DNA from: Pseudomonadota bacterium
GTDB lineage: Bacteria; Pseudomonadota; Alphaproteobacteria; Rhizobiales; Hyphomicrobiaceae
DNA: 34,811 bases
Direction of reading: 5' to 3'
Assembly: GCA_023405815.1 (NCBI GenBank)
Contig: JAEXXM010000032.1
Coordinates: 1-34,811, forward strand
This document shows, in pieces, positions 15,395 to 23,011 of this stretch. Position 1 is the first letter of the stretch. The number at the start of each line of letters is the position of its first letter. The position numbers were made by a program, and so were the translations under genes. Under the pieces are notes generated by a model. The model made no database searches. It saw only the letters and a list, made by a program, of their open reading frames with translations, and was not told where the DNA came from.

Positions 15395-16054
15395 ATGCAG
15401 CACTCAGGAAAGAGCTATGACCGACTGGCTTGGTTCTATGATGCCGTGTCAGATTTCTATAGCGGGGGCCAGATTCATGCGCTCAAGGCTTCTCAGATTG
15501 ACGAATTGCAGCCCGGCAGCAGGATCTTGTACGCTGGCGTCGGTGGGGGTGAAGATGCACTGCTGGCCGCAGAACGCGGGGTGATGTTGACCGTCCTAGA
15601 TGCATCGCCGGTGATGCTCGAGCGGGCCACGCGCAAATTCCGCGGTGCGGGCGTCTATGATCCTATCGAAATTATCTGCTCCGACGTGCTCAAGCATGAG
15701 CGCCCCCTCTACTACGACGTCGTTGTTGCCAATTTCTTCCTGAACATTTTCTCTGAGCCCACCATGAAAGTCGTGCTGGCTCACCTAGTGACGATGATCA
15801 AGCCAGGCGGGAAGCTATTGATCGGTGATTTCTCCTATCCCCAGGGACGATCGACAACGAGAACCATTCAACGCATGTACTACTACCTTTCCATGTTCAC
15901 CTTCTGGCTCCTTGGCGGCACGCCTCTGCATCCGATCTACGACTACCCGCAATTTCTCGGGGACGTCGATCTTCGCACGCAGAGCATCAAGCGCTTCAAA
16001 GTAAGCGCACTTTTCCCCGCCTCGTTTGAGGCAATCACGGCGGTAAAGATGTAA
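15395..16054 (+). CDS. Class I SAM-dependent methyltransferase
   Basis: This 219-residue protein has a class I methyltransferase fold. Motif I is SRILYAGVGGGEDALLAAER (about residues 46-65), with the acidic end of strand 2 in LTVLDASPVMLERA. Later motifs are YDVVVANFFLNIFSEPTMK and the post-II motif MIKPGGKLLIGDF. The N-terminus (YDRLAWFYDAVSDFYSGGQI) resembles UbiE/Coq5-type and other small-molecule methyltransferases. The C-terminal half is rich in Tyr and Phe, suggesting a hydrophobic substrate. No partner is adjacent, so the substrate is unknown. Confidence 0.85.
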   Translation: MQHSGKSYDRLAWFYDAVSDFYSGGQIHALKASQIDELQPGSRILYAGVGGGEDALLAAERGVMLTVLDASPVMLERATRKFRGAGVYDPIEIICSDVLKHERPLYYDVVVANFFLNIFSEPTMKVVLAHLVTMIKPGGKLLIGDFSYPQGRSTTRTIQRMYYYLSMFTFWLLGGTPLHPIYDYPQFLGDVDLRTQSIKRFKVSALFPASFEAITAVKM

Positions 16055-16112
16055 AAGGATGATGTCCGTCATCGCATGCACAACCTGAAAAAGCTGTCGT
16101 GGCCGCTGATGA

Positions 16113-16364
16113 TCAGTCGCTATCATCTGTCGGAGCTGCGTCGGATTGAGTTGTTTTCGACGCCGAGCGACGGACCTCTAATAGTTGCTTACGTGACGCA
16201 TGCCATCGTGACGCATGCGCTTCCGCCCTTTCCTTCCCGGTTGCCGTTACGCAAAACTTTTCGGGTTGCGCGCCGCACGAGGGGCAGGGCGCGAGCCGCG
16301 CATCCACGCTACTCATGTAGAATAGCTCGTGTCGATATTTTGCAGACCATGGCACTCGTGTCAT
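16113..16364 (-). CDS. Small zinc-finger protein (phage/ICE type)
   Basis: This 83-residue protein contains APCPSCGAQPEKFCVTATGK followed by ERAEAHASRWHASRK, matching the C-x2-C-x(6-8)-C-x(9-12)-H zinc-finger pattern common in actinophage and mobile-element proteins. The ATG at 16,364 has a GGAGAG ribosome site about eight bases upstream; an internal ATG at 16,316 lacks one. An 11-base direct repeat (GTGACGCATGC at 16,193 and 16,208) encodes the HASRWHASR stretch. The role may be nucleic-acid binding. Confidence 0.6.
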   Translation of the reverse strand: MTRVPWSAKYRHELFYMSSVDARLAPCPSCGAQPEKFCVTATGKERAEAHASRWHASRKQLLEVRRSASKTTQSDAAPTDDSD

Positions 16365-16528
16365 GAAGTTGTTCTCTCCATCAACGAAGCTCGGCCTGCG
16401 AGCACGCGCTCATGATACGATGCAACGTGGTCAAAAGGTATAGGTGCGCAACTGGCACCCGACTTCTCGACTTAGTCTCGGATGACTCACGCTGTCCTTC
16501 ATCAAGCAGGTGTCACTGTTGCGGTCTT

Positions 16529-16555
16529 GAGGCGCTGCCGTTTACGGCAGCCTCC
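16529..16555. terminator. Hairpin downstream of the integrase gene
   Basis: CTGCCG-TTTA-CGGCAG forms a perfect short stem, extended by GAGGC and CCTC on either side. It lies about 43 bases beyond the integrase stop in the direction of its transcription. There is no U-tract, so it may be a weak terminator or a transcript-stabilising hairpin. Confidence 0.35.
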
Positions 16556-16597
16556 GTGTAGGTACGTCCAACGCCAATGCGCCGCCAAATGCCTAAA

Positions 16598-17695
16598 TCA
16601 CCCCCTCCCCAATAGAGCTGCGAGGTGCTGCTCGATGGTGGGCTGCGCCTCCCTCTGGAGCCGAAGGAGATCCTCAGGTTTCAGGTTGGTGTAGCGGCGC
16701 AACATTCGCCAATCCTTGTGGCCAGTGACGAGTGCAACCCTTTCGATCGAAAGCCCTGCCTCGAAGAGTCGGCTCGTTCCCTCATGGCGGAGGTCATGGA
16801 AGTGGAGATCTTCGATCTTCAATTCTCGGCAAGCCCTGCGGAACGCCGTCCCAACCGACCTTCCGTTGTGAGGAAAGACGCGCCCAAGGCCGCGGGTAAT
16901 GATCTTCTGCTCAAGCAGGATGGTCCAAGCATCAAAGCCGGTCAGATTCAAAAGAGGCACTTTCTGGTGGTTGCCGTCCTTACGGCGTGGGTCCTTGCGA
17001 TCCCTGACCGTGACGGTCTTTCTTTGCAGGTCGACGTCGGTCCATTCGACGCGACATAACTCATCCTGTCGCATGGCTGTGGCGATAGCGAAGCGGATGA
17101 TCCGCCCCATCGGTATCAATTGCCGCGGATTGCTTTCAAAGTAAGTGATCAGAGCCTCGATTTCGTCATCCGTCGGCCGTCGGTCTCGCTCGTTACCCTT
17201 TCCGACAAGGCCGAGGCGGCTCAGTGCGACACGCGCGAGGCGCACTTCCTCCGGAGACACCTTCACACCGTGTAAGGCAGCGGCGTGGGTTAGGATGGTG
17301 CGGATATGCGAGAAGTCGATAGATAGAGTAACGGGACCGGCCCCTTCCTTGAAACGCCGACGGCCGTACTCGATCAGCCGCTCCCGTGTCAGATCCTTAA
17401 GGCGGGTATTGCCAAGGCTCTCCTTCAAGGCGGCCAGCACAGCTGCCTTCGATCGGCGGATCACCTTGCCGACCTCTTGGAGGTCGCCCTCGTGGATTCG
17501 GATCAAGTCCCCGAAGGTTGTCGCCGCTCTTCTGGACTTCGTCGGCGTGGTCTGGCCGAGATCGATCGCGCGCTCGACCTCGAGCGCCCAGGTTTCGGCG
17601 TCCCGCCGGCGCAGAAACGTATCAGACGCATAGCGGCCCTTGCGGCGAACTTGAGCACGCCAGTGCCCCGACTCCAGTCTTGCGAAGGTTGCCAT
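16598..17695 (-). CDS. int: Tyrosine-type site-specific integrase
   Basis: This 365-residue tyrosine recombinase has an N-terminal arm-binding-like part (WRAQVRRKGRYASDTFLRRR), a core-binding domain (residues about 60-165) and a C-terminal catalytic domain. The catalytic residues are visible: R209 in ATAMRQDELCRVEW, K245 in GNHQKVPLLN, H300 and R303 in FHDLRHEGTSRL, H326 in VTGHKDW and the nucleophile Y335 in LRRYTNL. The ATG at 17,695 is chosen over an in-frame GTG at 17,704. It is transcribed away from dusA and lies 5' of it, the arrangement of dusA-targeting elements. It is therefore the probable integrase of the element carrying the trb genes. Confidence 0.95.
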   Translation of the reverse strand: MATFARLESGHWRAQVRRKGRYASDTFLRRRDAETWALEVERAIDLGQTTPTKSRRAATTFGDLIRIHEGDLQEVGKVIRRSKAAVLAALKESLGNTRLKDLTRERLIEYGRRRFKEGAGPVTLSIDFSHIRTILTHAAALHGVKVSPEEVRLARVALSRLGLVGKGNERDRRPTDDEIEALITYFESNPRQLIPMGRIIRFAIATAMRQDELCRVEWTDVDLQRKTVTVRDRKDPRRKDGNHQKVPLLNLTGFDAWTILLEQKIITRGLGRVFPHNGRSVGTAFRRACRELKIEDLHFHDLRHEGTSRLFEAGLSIERVALVTGHKDWRMLRRYTNLKPEDLLRLQREAQPTIEQHLAALLGRG

Positions 17696-17696
17696 C

Positions 17697-17784
17697 GTGT
17701 GCACTCACTCCCCGCGTGTGCGAATCCTGTGCAGCGACACGCAGAATTCGCGGGACGTTCCGTGAAAATGAGTGCACACGCGGG
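17697..17784. repeat. Inverted repeats between the integrase and dusA (possible arm or excisionase sites)
   Basis: GTGTGCACTCA (17,697-17,707) and its exact inverse TGAGTGCACAC (17,769-17,779) flank 61 bases. Overlapping these, CCCGCGTGTGC (17,711-17,721) pairs exactly with GCACACGCGGG (17,774-17,784). Clusters of short repeats beside an integrase gene and the attachment site typically bind the integrase arm domain or the excisionase. They also overlap the likely integrase promoter. Confidence 0.5.
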
Positions 17785-18826
17785 CGCTCACGTTCACGCT
17801 TTACCCTTTGAGAGTGCGTCAAAATACGTGAAAAATCAATCACATAGATTCGGTATCGCGCCGATGATGGACTGGACAGACCGGCACTGCCGGGCCTTCC
17901 ACCGTCAGCTGACGCGGCGTGCCCTGCTCTACACGGAGATGGTGACGGCGCCGGCGATCCTTCATGGCGACCGGCCACGCCTGCTCGGCAAGGGGGACAT
18001 TGAGAACCCGGTCGCGCTGCAACTCGGCGGCTCGGATCCCGGTGCGCTCGCGGAGGCCGCCGCCATCGGCGCCACGTTCGGCTACGACGAGATCAACCTC
18101 AACATCGGCTGCCCCTCCGACCGCGTGCAGGAGGGTCGGTTCGGAGCATGCCTGATGGCCGAGCCCGAGCTCGTTGCGGCATGCGTTCAGGCCATGCAGC
18201 GGCAAGTCAAGGTGCCGGTCACGGTCAAGTGCCGCATCGGCATCGACGAGCAGGACAGCGAGCGCGACTTGCAGCGTTTCATCGACGTCGTCGCAGATGC
18301 GGGCTGTCGCACGTTCATCGTGCATGCGCGCAAGGCGTGGCTCAAAGGGCTTTCGCCGAAGGAGAACCGCGAGGTGCCCCCGCTGGACTATGCGCGCGTG
18401 TACCGGCTCAAGGCGCAGCGACCGGAGCTGACGATCGCCGTCAACGGCGGCATCGGCGACCTTGACGAGGCGGCGGCGCATCTTGAGCACGTCGACGGCG
18501 TGATGATGGGGCGCGCAGCGTACCAGACGCCATATGTCCTGGCCGAGGTCGACCGACGCTTCTTCGATGCCGAGGCCGCGGTTCCGACACGGCTCGAGGC
18601 CATCGTGGGGATGATCCCGCACATCGAACAGCATCTGGCGCACGGCGGGCGCCTCAACAATATCGTGCGCCATATGCTGGGGCTCTATCACGGCGAGCCG
18701 CGAGCGCGGGTTTTCCGCCGGTACCTGAGCGAGAACGCCCCGCGGGAGCGCGCGACGATCGAGACGCTGCGCGAAGCGGTGGCTCTCGTCGAGCCCGCGT
18801 GGCGTCAGCTCAGCGCCGCCGAATAG
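17768..18826 (+). CDS. dusA: tRNA-dihydrouridine synthase A, 5' end remodelled by the integrated element
   Basis: DusA reduces uridines in the tRNA D-loop using FMN and NADPH. Family motifs are FGIAPMMDWTDRHCRAFHRQ, LYTEMVTAPAILHGD, NPVALQLGGSDPGAL, NLNIGCPSDRVQEGRFGACL with the catalytic cysteine in GACLM, VKCRIGIDEQDS, FIVHARKAWLKGLSPKENRE and VNGGIGD. From ATG 17,768 the protein has 352 residues; a GTG at 17,828 would give MKNQSHRFGIAPMMDW and 332 residues, closer to the usual length, so the start is uncertain. The first codons probably come from the integrated element, which keeps the gene intact. The TauE-like gene follows after 11 bases. Confidence 0.93.
   Translation: MSAHAGAHVHALPFESASKYVKNQSHRFGIAPMMDWTDRHCRAFHRQLTRRALLYTEMVTAPAILHGDRPRLLGKGDIENPVALQLGGSDPGALAEAAAIGATFGYDEINLNIGCPSDRVQEGRFGACLMAEPELVAACVQAMQRQVKVPVTVKCRIGIDEQDSERDLQRFIDVVADAGCRTFIVHARKAWLKGLSPKENREVPPLDYARVYRLKAQRPELTIAVNGGIGDLDEAAAHLEHVDGVMMGRAAYQTPYVLAEVDRRFFDAEAAVPTRLEAIVGMIPHIEQHLAHGGRLNNIVRHMLGLYHGEPRARVFRRYLSENAPRERATIETLREAVALVEPAWRQLSAAE
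17850..17892. other. Probable attachment-site region at the dusA 5' end
   Basis: dusA-targeting prophages and ICEs integrate within the first conserved codons of the gene, in the region encoding APMMDWTDRHC. Here an integrase gene lies just upstream, and coding character changes from accessory to housekeeping at this point. The exact crossover cannot be fixed, because the matching repeat at the other end of the element lies left of the window. Confidence 0.5.
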
Positions 18827-18837
18827 GAGCCTGCCGC

Positions 18838-19668
18838 ATGACCTTCGGCCTTCCGGCGGGCGAGATCGCGCTGCTCATCGCCGGGCTGCTAGCGGCCGGT
18901 GTCATCGCCGGATTCCTTGCGGGGTTGCTGGGGATCGGCGGAGGCGGCGTCCTGGTGCCGGTGCTCTATGAAGTCTTTCGCGTTCTCGACATCGACCCGG
19001 CAATCCGCATGCATCTCGTGCTCGGGACGACGCTCGCCATCATCGTTCCGACATCGCTGAAGTCGTTCGCCGGGCATCGGGCGCGCGGTTCGGTCGACAT
19101 GGCGCTCTTGAAGCGGGTCGCGCCCTATGTCGTCGGCGGCGTGGTGCTCGGCGCCATCACTGCGAAATCAGCGAGCGGCGAAGCGCTGAAGTGGGTGTGG
19201 GTGACGGCGGCGACGCTGATCGCCATCAAGATGGCGCTGGGGCGTGAGGATTGGCGCATATCAGATCGCCTGCCGGGGTTTCCCTGGCCAGAGCTCGGCG
19301 GGTTCTTTGTTGGCTTCATCTCCACGTTGATGAGCATCGGCGGGGCGACATTCGTCGTTCCACTGCTGACGCTGTTCGGCAAACCGATCCTCGAGGCCGT
19401 GTCGACTGCAGCGGGTGTCGGGCCGCTCATCGCATTGCCGGGTGTCATCGGCTACATGTGGGCAGGCTGGGACGCGAGCGGGCTGCCGTCGTTCTCGATC
19501 GGCTACGTCAACCTGCTCGCCGCGGTCATCGTGGCGCCGCTGAGCGTCTGGGCGGCGCCGTTCGGCGTTCGGCTCGCGCACCGGATACCGCGACGGACGC
19601 TGGAGCTGGCGTTCGCGGCATTCCTCGCCAGCATCTCGATCCGGTTCCTTATCGATCTCTTGTGGTGA
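18838..19668 (+). CDS. TauE/SafE family sulfite/organosulfur exporter
   Basis: This 276-residue membrane protein has about eight helices in two repeats. The family motif GFLAGLLGIGGGGVLVPVLY is in the first helix pair and its counterpart GFISTLMSIGGATFVVPLLT in the second half. Family members move sulfite, sulfoacetate or related anions, but the substrate here is not determinable. The ATG at 18,838 has an AGGAG site at 18,825-18,829 overlapping the dusA stop, so it is cotranscribed with dusA. Its stop directly abuts that of the opposing CHASE2 gene. Confidence 0.9.
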   Translation: MTFGLPAGEIALLIAGLLAAGVIAGFLAGLLGIGGGGVLVPVLYEVFRVLDIDPAIRMHLVLGTTLAIIVPTSLKSFAGHRARGSVDMALLKRVAPYVVGGVVLGAITAKSASGEALKWVWVTAATLIAIKMALGREDWRISDRLPGFPWPELGGFFVGFISTLMSIGGATFVVPLLTLFGKPILEAVSTAAGVGPLIALPGVIGYMWAGWDASGLPSFSIGYVNLLAAVIVAPLSVWAAPFGVRLAHRIPRRTLELAFAAFLASISIRFLIDLLW

Positions 19669-20868
19669 TCAGGCCGCCTGGGGAACAGGCGAGGTGCTGC
19701 GCCGACGCGCCCATCGCCCCAGCACGCGGAGATGGCGCCCGGCAAGCGCGCCGACGAACCAGACATAGAGAATGAGCGTGAACGGCAAGACGATGCGCAG
19801 CCCGAGATAGCAGAGGGCGTCGACGGCGACGAGAACGGCCGTCGCGAGGCCGAGGTTGAGCAACGCCGCGCGCTTCTCGCCAAGCGACCAGCCGAGCAGC
19901 AGTCCGGCAAGGCCAACGATGACGAGCAGGATGGTGCGCGGCTGCCCGTCGAGCTCGTGGAGGTAACGGCCGTCGAGCAGCTGGGCGATGATCTGGGCGT
20001 GGATCATCACGCCGAGCATCTTCTCGTCGGTCCACACTGAGAGGGCAGTGTCGTGCAGATCCGAGTTCGGCATGGCTATGCCGGTCAGGACGATATTGCC
20101 TTTGATGCGCTGGGCGATTTCCTGCCGGCGCGCGTCGCTCGTTCCGTGCAGCAGCTCCTTGGCCGAAAAACGGGTGAACGGCTCGGTATCTCCGGTGGTG
20201 CCCTCGAGCCAGGCGATGCGCGTCGATGCCGACGATGCACCGAGGCCGCCGAGCTGTGCGCCCGAGGCTAATGCCACCTGGCGGGCAAAGCTTTCCTGAA
20301 AGGGTGAGCCCGGCACAGGAGGCGAGGTGCGCCGTACGATGTGGTTGGGACCGTAATCGAGGGCGAGGTAGCCCTTTGGGCGGTCGACCTGGGCATGGAA
20401 GGCTTGCTGGTAGGCGAGCTGTCCATCGTCGAACTCGTCGGTGTGGTGGTCGACGGCCCCGACGACCACCGGGCGATCGATGTCTCGCAGCGCAGCGAGC
20501 ATCGCTTCATCGCGTTCCTTGCCCTGCGATGCGATGAAGTAGAAATCGAGGCCGATGGCGGCGGGCTGCATGGCGGCGATGGCGCGCAGCACTTTCGCGT
20601 GGTCGTCGCGCGGAATGGGCGAGACGATGTTGCCGCCGAACGTCTGCGGGTCGAACAGCACCAGCACGATGCGCGGGTGCTTGCCATCGATGCGATCGGA
20701 CAGCAGCGACGTGCGCCAATCGGCGGTCCAATACTCCAGCTTCTCGAGCTTCAGGCGCAACGGCTGGTAGAGGAGCGCCAACGCGCCGAGAGCCGCCGCG
20801 AGGCAGGCCAGCAGGGAGTAAATCGGAAAGCGGGCGCGCCGGCTTTGCGCTGTGGAGGCGGTCGTCAC
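19669..20868 (-). CDS. CHASE2-domain membrane protein without an output domain
   Basis: This 399-residue protein has an N-terminal membrane helix (about 15-35), a long CHASE2 sensory domain (about 45-310, with RIVLVLFDPQTFGGNI, AAIGLDFYFI, GYLALDYGPNHIVRRTSPPV and KGNIVLTGIAMPNSDLHDT) and three C-terminal helices. CHASE2 normally senses extracellular signals for an attached kinase or cyclase; here the protein ends after the last helices and a basic tail. The start is GTG at 20,868 with a GAGGAG site upstream. It follows a small Gly/Ser-rich exported protein gene by 36 bases in the same direction. Any signal must go to a separate partner. Confidence 0.88.
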   Translation of the reverse strand: MTTASTAQSRRARFPIYSLLACLAAALGALALLYQPLRLKLEKLEYWTADWRTSLLSDRIDGKHPRIVLVLFDPQTFGGNIVSPIPRDDHAKVLRAIAAMQPAAIGLDFYFIASQGKERDEAMLAALRDIDRPVVVGAVDHHTDEFDDGQLAYQQAFHAQVDRPKGYLALDYGPNHIVRRTSPPVPGSPFQESFARQVALASGAQLGGLGASSASTRIAWLEGTTGDTEPFTRFSAKELLHGTSDARRQEIAQRIKGNIVLTGIAMPNSDLHDTALSVWTDEKMLGVMIHAQIIAQLLDGRYLHELDGQPRTILLVIVGLAGLLLGWSLGEKRAALLNLGLATAVLVAVDALCYLGLRIVLPFTLILYVWFVGALAGRHLRVLGRWARRRSTSPVPQAA

Positions 20869-20904
20869 CGGGCGCGCTCCTCACGAGAGGCCATGTCGCG
20901 CTAC

Positions 20905-21090
20905 TTACTTTCCGGACGAGCCCGATCCGCCGCCGGTGCCACTACCGCCGTCGGTCGTGCCGCTGCCGCCGCCGGTTCCGCTTCCGTCGCTCACTCCGTC
21001 ATCGCCGGCATAGGCAGCAGGCGCGATGAGGCTGGCGGGGCCAAGGGCGGTAAGGGCGAGAATGAGCAGGAGAGAGACTTTCAATCGCAT
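20905..21090 (-). CDS. Small exported Gly/Ser/Thr-rich protein
   Basis: The 61-residue product has a clear signal peptide (MRLKVSLLLILALTALGPAS then LIAPAAYAGDDG, cleavage probably after AYA). The short mature part is a Gly/Ser/Thr repeat, with units such as GSGTGGGSGTTDGGSGTGGG. A longer frame begins at 21,123, but the ATG at 21,090 gives the proper signal peptide and has a GGGGG run upstream. Such low-complexity peptides are hard to assign. Close linkage to the CHASE2 gene suggests a shared transcript. Confidence 0.6.
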   Translation of the reverse strand: MRLKVSLLLILALTALGPASLIAPAAYAGDDGVSDGSGTGGGSGTTDGGSGTGGGSGSSGK

Positions 21091-21212
21091 CGTAATCCCC
21101 CGTCGAAAATGCATCTGGCGCAATCAACGCAGGCAGTATCTCACCTTTGCTGCCGCACGAGCAAATGCGAAAGCATGCTGAAATAGCGAACGAAACAACT
21201 GAACGGCTGTCG

Positions 21213-22718
21213 CTAGGCCACAATCTTCTGATTGTAGGCGCCGACCTCGGGATGGCGCGACAGCTCGGCGTCAATGTCGGCGAAGATCGCCTTCATGTTG
21301 GCTTCCGAGGTCGGGCTTTCGACGACGACGACAAGCTCGGGCTTGTTGGATGAGGCGCGCACGAGGCCCCACGTTCCGTCCTCGAGCACCACGCGGATGC
21401 CGTTGACGGTGATGAGGTCGCGGATGTTCTGGCCGGCAACCTTTCCGCCTTCGGCGGCGAGATTCTTGTAGTGGGCGACGACGCGGTCGACGACGCCATA
21501 TTTCTTCTCGTCGTCGCAATGCGGAGACATGGTGGGAGACTGATAGGTCTTCGGCAGCTCGCGCTTCAGGTCGGCGAGCGTCTTGCCCTCGGCGCGGTCT
21601 AGCATGTCGCACACGGCGAGTGCGGCGACGATGCCGTCGTCATAGCCGCGGCCCAGCGGCGGCTGAAAGAAGAAGTGTCCGCTCTTCTCGAAGCCGACGA
21701 GAGCCTTCTGCTCGAAGGTGTAGCGTTTCATGTAAGAGTGGCCGGTCTTCCAGTAGAGCGCCTTGGCGCCGTTCTTCTGCAGCACCGGATCGGTGAGGAA
21801 GAGGCCGGTGGACTTTACGTCAGCGACGAATACCGCGTCTTTGTGGCGGGCGGAGATGTCGCGGGCGAGCATGACGCCGACGGTGTCGGCGAAGATCTCG
21901 TGGCCCTCGTTATCGACGACACCGCAACGGTCGCCGTCGCCGTCGAAACCGAGACCGACGTCGGCCTTGTGCTTCACGACGGCCTCGGCGATCGCGTGCA
22001 GCATCTTCATGTCCTCGGGGTTCGGATTGTGGCGCGGGAAGGTGTAGTCGAGCTCGACATCGAGCGGGACGACCTCGCAGCCGACGGCTTCGAGAACCTT
22101 CGGAGCAAAGGCGCCGGCCGTGCCGTTGCCGCAGGCGGCGACGACCTTCAGCTTGCGCTTGAGCTTCGGGCGATCGGAGAGCGCCTTGATGTAGCGCTCG
22201 GCCATGCCCTCGACGAAGATCAGCTTGCCGCCGTCGGCGGGCTTATAGGCGCCGGTGAGCACGATCTCTTTCAGCCGGCTCATCTCGTCGGGGCCGAAGG
22301 TCAACGGGCGCGCCATGCCCATCTTGATGCCTGTCCAGCCATTGTCGTTGTGCGAGGCGGTGACCATGGCGACGCCTTCGACGTCGAGATCGAACTGGGC
22401 GAAGTAAGCCATGGGCGAGAGGGCGAGGCCGATGTCGTGCACCTCGCAGCCGCCGGCGAGCAATCCGTTGATCAGCGCCTGCTTCACCGACGCGGAGTAG
22501 GAGCGATAGTCATGGCCGGTGACGAGCCGCTTTTTGACGCCGCGCTCGGCGAACAGTGTCGCCATGCCGAGTCCGACCGCGGTGAGGCCGAGAAGGTTGA
22601 TTTCCTGCGGAAACAGCCACCGGGCGTCGTACTCACGAAATCCGGTCGGCTTGACGAGGGGGAGGCGCTCGAAATCGTAGGTGTTGGGTTTGAGATCTGA
22701 GCGCGGCGCGGGCAGCAT
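21213..22718 (-). CDS. Phosphomannomutase/phosphoglucomutase
   Basis: This 501-residue enzyme of the alpha-D-phosphohexomutase family interconverts hexose 6- and 1-phosphates for nucleotide sugars, exopolysaccharide or LPS. The phosphoserine loop is TASHNDNGWTG (S122), the metal loop GFDGDGDR (D259, D261, D263), the sugar-specificity loop GFEKSGHFFF (342-351) and the phosphate-binding loop RASSNKPELVV near the C-terminus. The ATG at 22,718 is preceded by a strong AAGGAG site; the open frame upstream has no support. It is slightly longer than typical (about 460 residues). A hairpin lies in the probable 5' leader. Confidence 0.95.
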   Translation of the reverse strand: MLPAPRSDLKPNTYDFERLPLVKPTGFREYDARWLFPQEINLLGLTAVGLGMATLFAERGVKKRLVTGHDYRSYSASVKQALINGLLAGGCEVHDIGLALSPMAYFAQFDLDVEGVAMVTASHNDNGWTGIKMGMARPLTFGPDEMSRLKEIVLTGAYKPADGGKLIFVEGMAERYIKALSDRPKLKRKLKVVAACGNGTAGAFAPKVLEAVGCEVVPLDVELDYTFPRHNPNPEDMKMLHAIAEAVVKHKADVGLGFDGDGDRCGVVDNEGHEIFADTVGVMLARDISARHKDAVFVADVKSTGLFLTDPVLQKNGAKALYWKTGHSYMKRYTFEQKALVGFEKSGHFFFQPPLGRGYDDGIVAALAVCDMLDRAEGKTLADLKRELPKTYQSPTMSPHCDDEKKYGVVDRVVAHYKNLAAEGGKVAGQNIRDLITVNGIRVVLEDGTWGLVRASSNKPELVVVVESPTSEANMKAIFADIDAELSRHPEVGAYNQKIVA

Positions 22719-22783
22719 GGAAATCTCCTTGACGGCCGAAAGTTGCGGCCGGAACGGCTGGGCGAGGTTTAAACACCGGTCGG

Positions 22784-22807
22784 GCCAGAGTCGATCCCGA
22801 CTCTGGC
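22784..22807 (-). promoter_or_regulatory. Hairpin in the leader region of the phosphohexomutase gene
   Basis: GCCAGAGTCG-ATCC-CGACTCTGGC is a perfect 10-base stem with a 4-base loop, 66 bases upstream of the phosphomannomutase start codon. No U-run follows on the coding strand. It could be a leader structure, an operator dyad or the end of the upstream transcript; sequence does not distinguish these. Confidence 0.4.
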
Positions 22808-22840
22808 GGCCGAAAAGACGCATGCGAATGTGGCGGAAAG

Positions 22841-22916
22841 CTAGTGCGGTGATCGAGAAATTCGCCTTCATGGGCGGGACGGTGCCAAGCGAATTTCTCG
22901 ATCTGAATCGCACTAG
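22841..22916. repeat. CTAG-ended palindromic element 1
   Basis: The left arm (22,841-22,865) begins CTAGTGC and ends GATCGAGAAATTCGC. The right arm (22,889-22,916) is its inverse, GCGAATTTCTCGATC ending GCACTAG, with 3 and 6 unpaired bases as internal bulges and a 23-base loop. Both ends carry CTAG, a rare tetranucleotide in most bacterial genomes. The architecture matches element 2, 13 bases away. Confidence 0.75.
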
Positions 22917-22929
22917 CAAGGCTGTAGTT

Positions 22930-23007
22930 CTAGTGTCCGTTATGATTCCGAAGTTCGCTCGCTGTCCTGGCCGCGAGGCCTGGCGAACTTCGGAATCGGG
23001 ACACTAG
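22930..23007. repeat. CTAG-ended palindromic element 2
   Basis: The left arm begins CTAGTGTCC (22,930-22,938) and ends GATTCCGAAGTTCGC (22,944-22,958). The right arm reads GCGAACTTCGGAATC (22,983-22,997) and ends GGGACACTAG (22,998-23,007). Like element 1 it has CTAG at both tips, an internal bulge, inner TTCGC/GCGAA ends and a loop of about 24 bases, although its stem sequence differs. It ends five bases before the stop of the retropepsin gene. Confidence 0.75.
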
Positions 23008-23011
23008 TGCG

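Noticed and set aside
16193..16218. 11-base direct repeat GTGACGCATGC
   Set aside because: It lies inside the small zinc-finger gene and simply encodes a repeated HASR motif.
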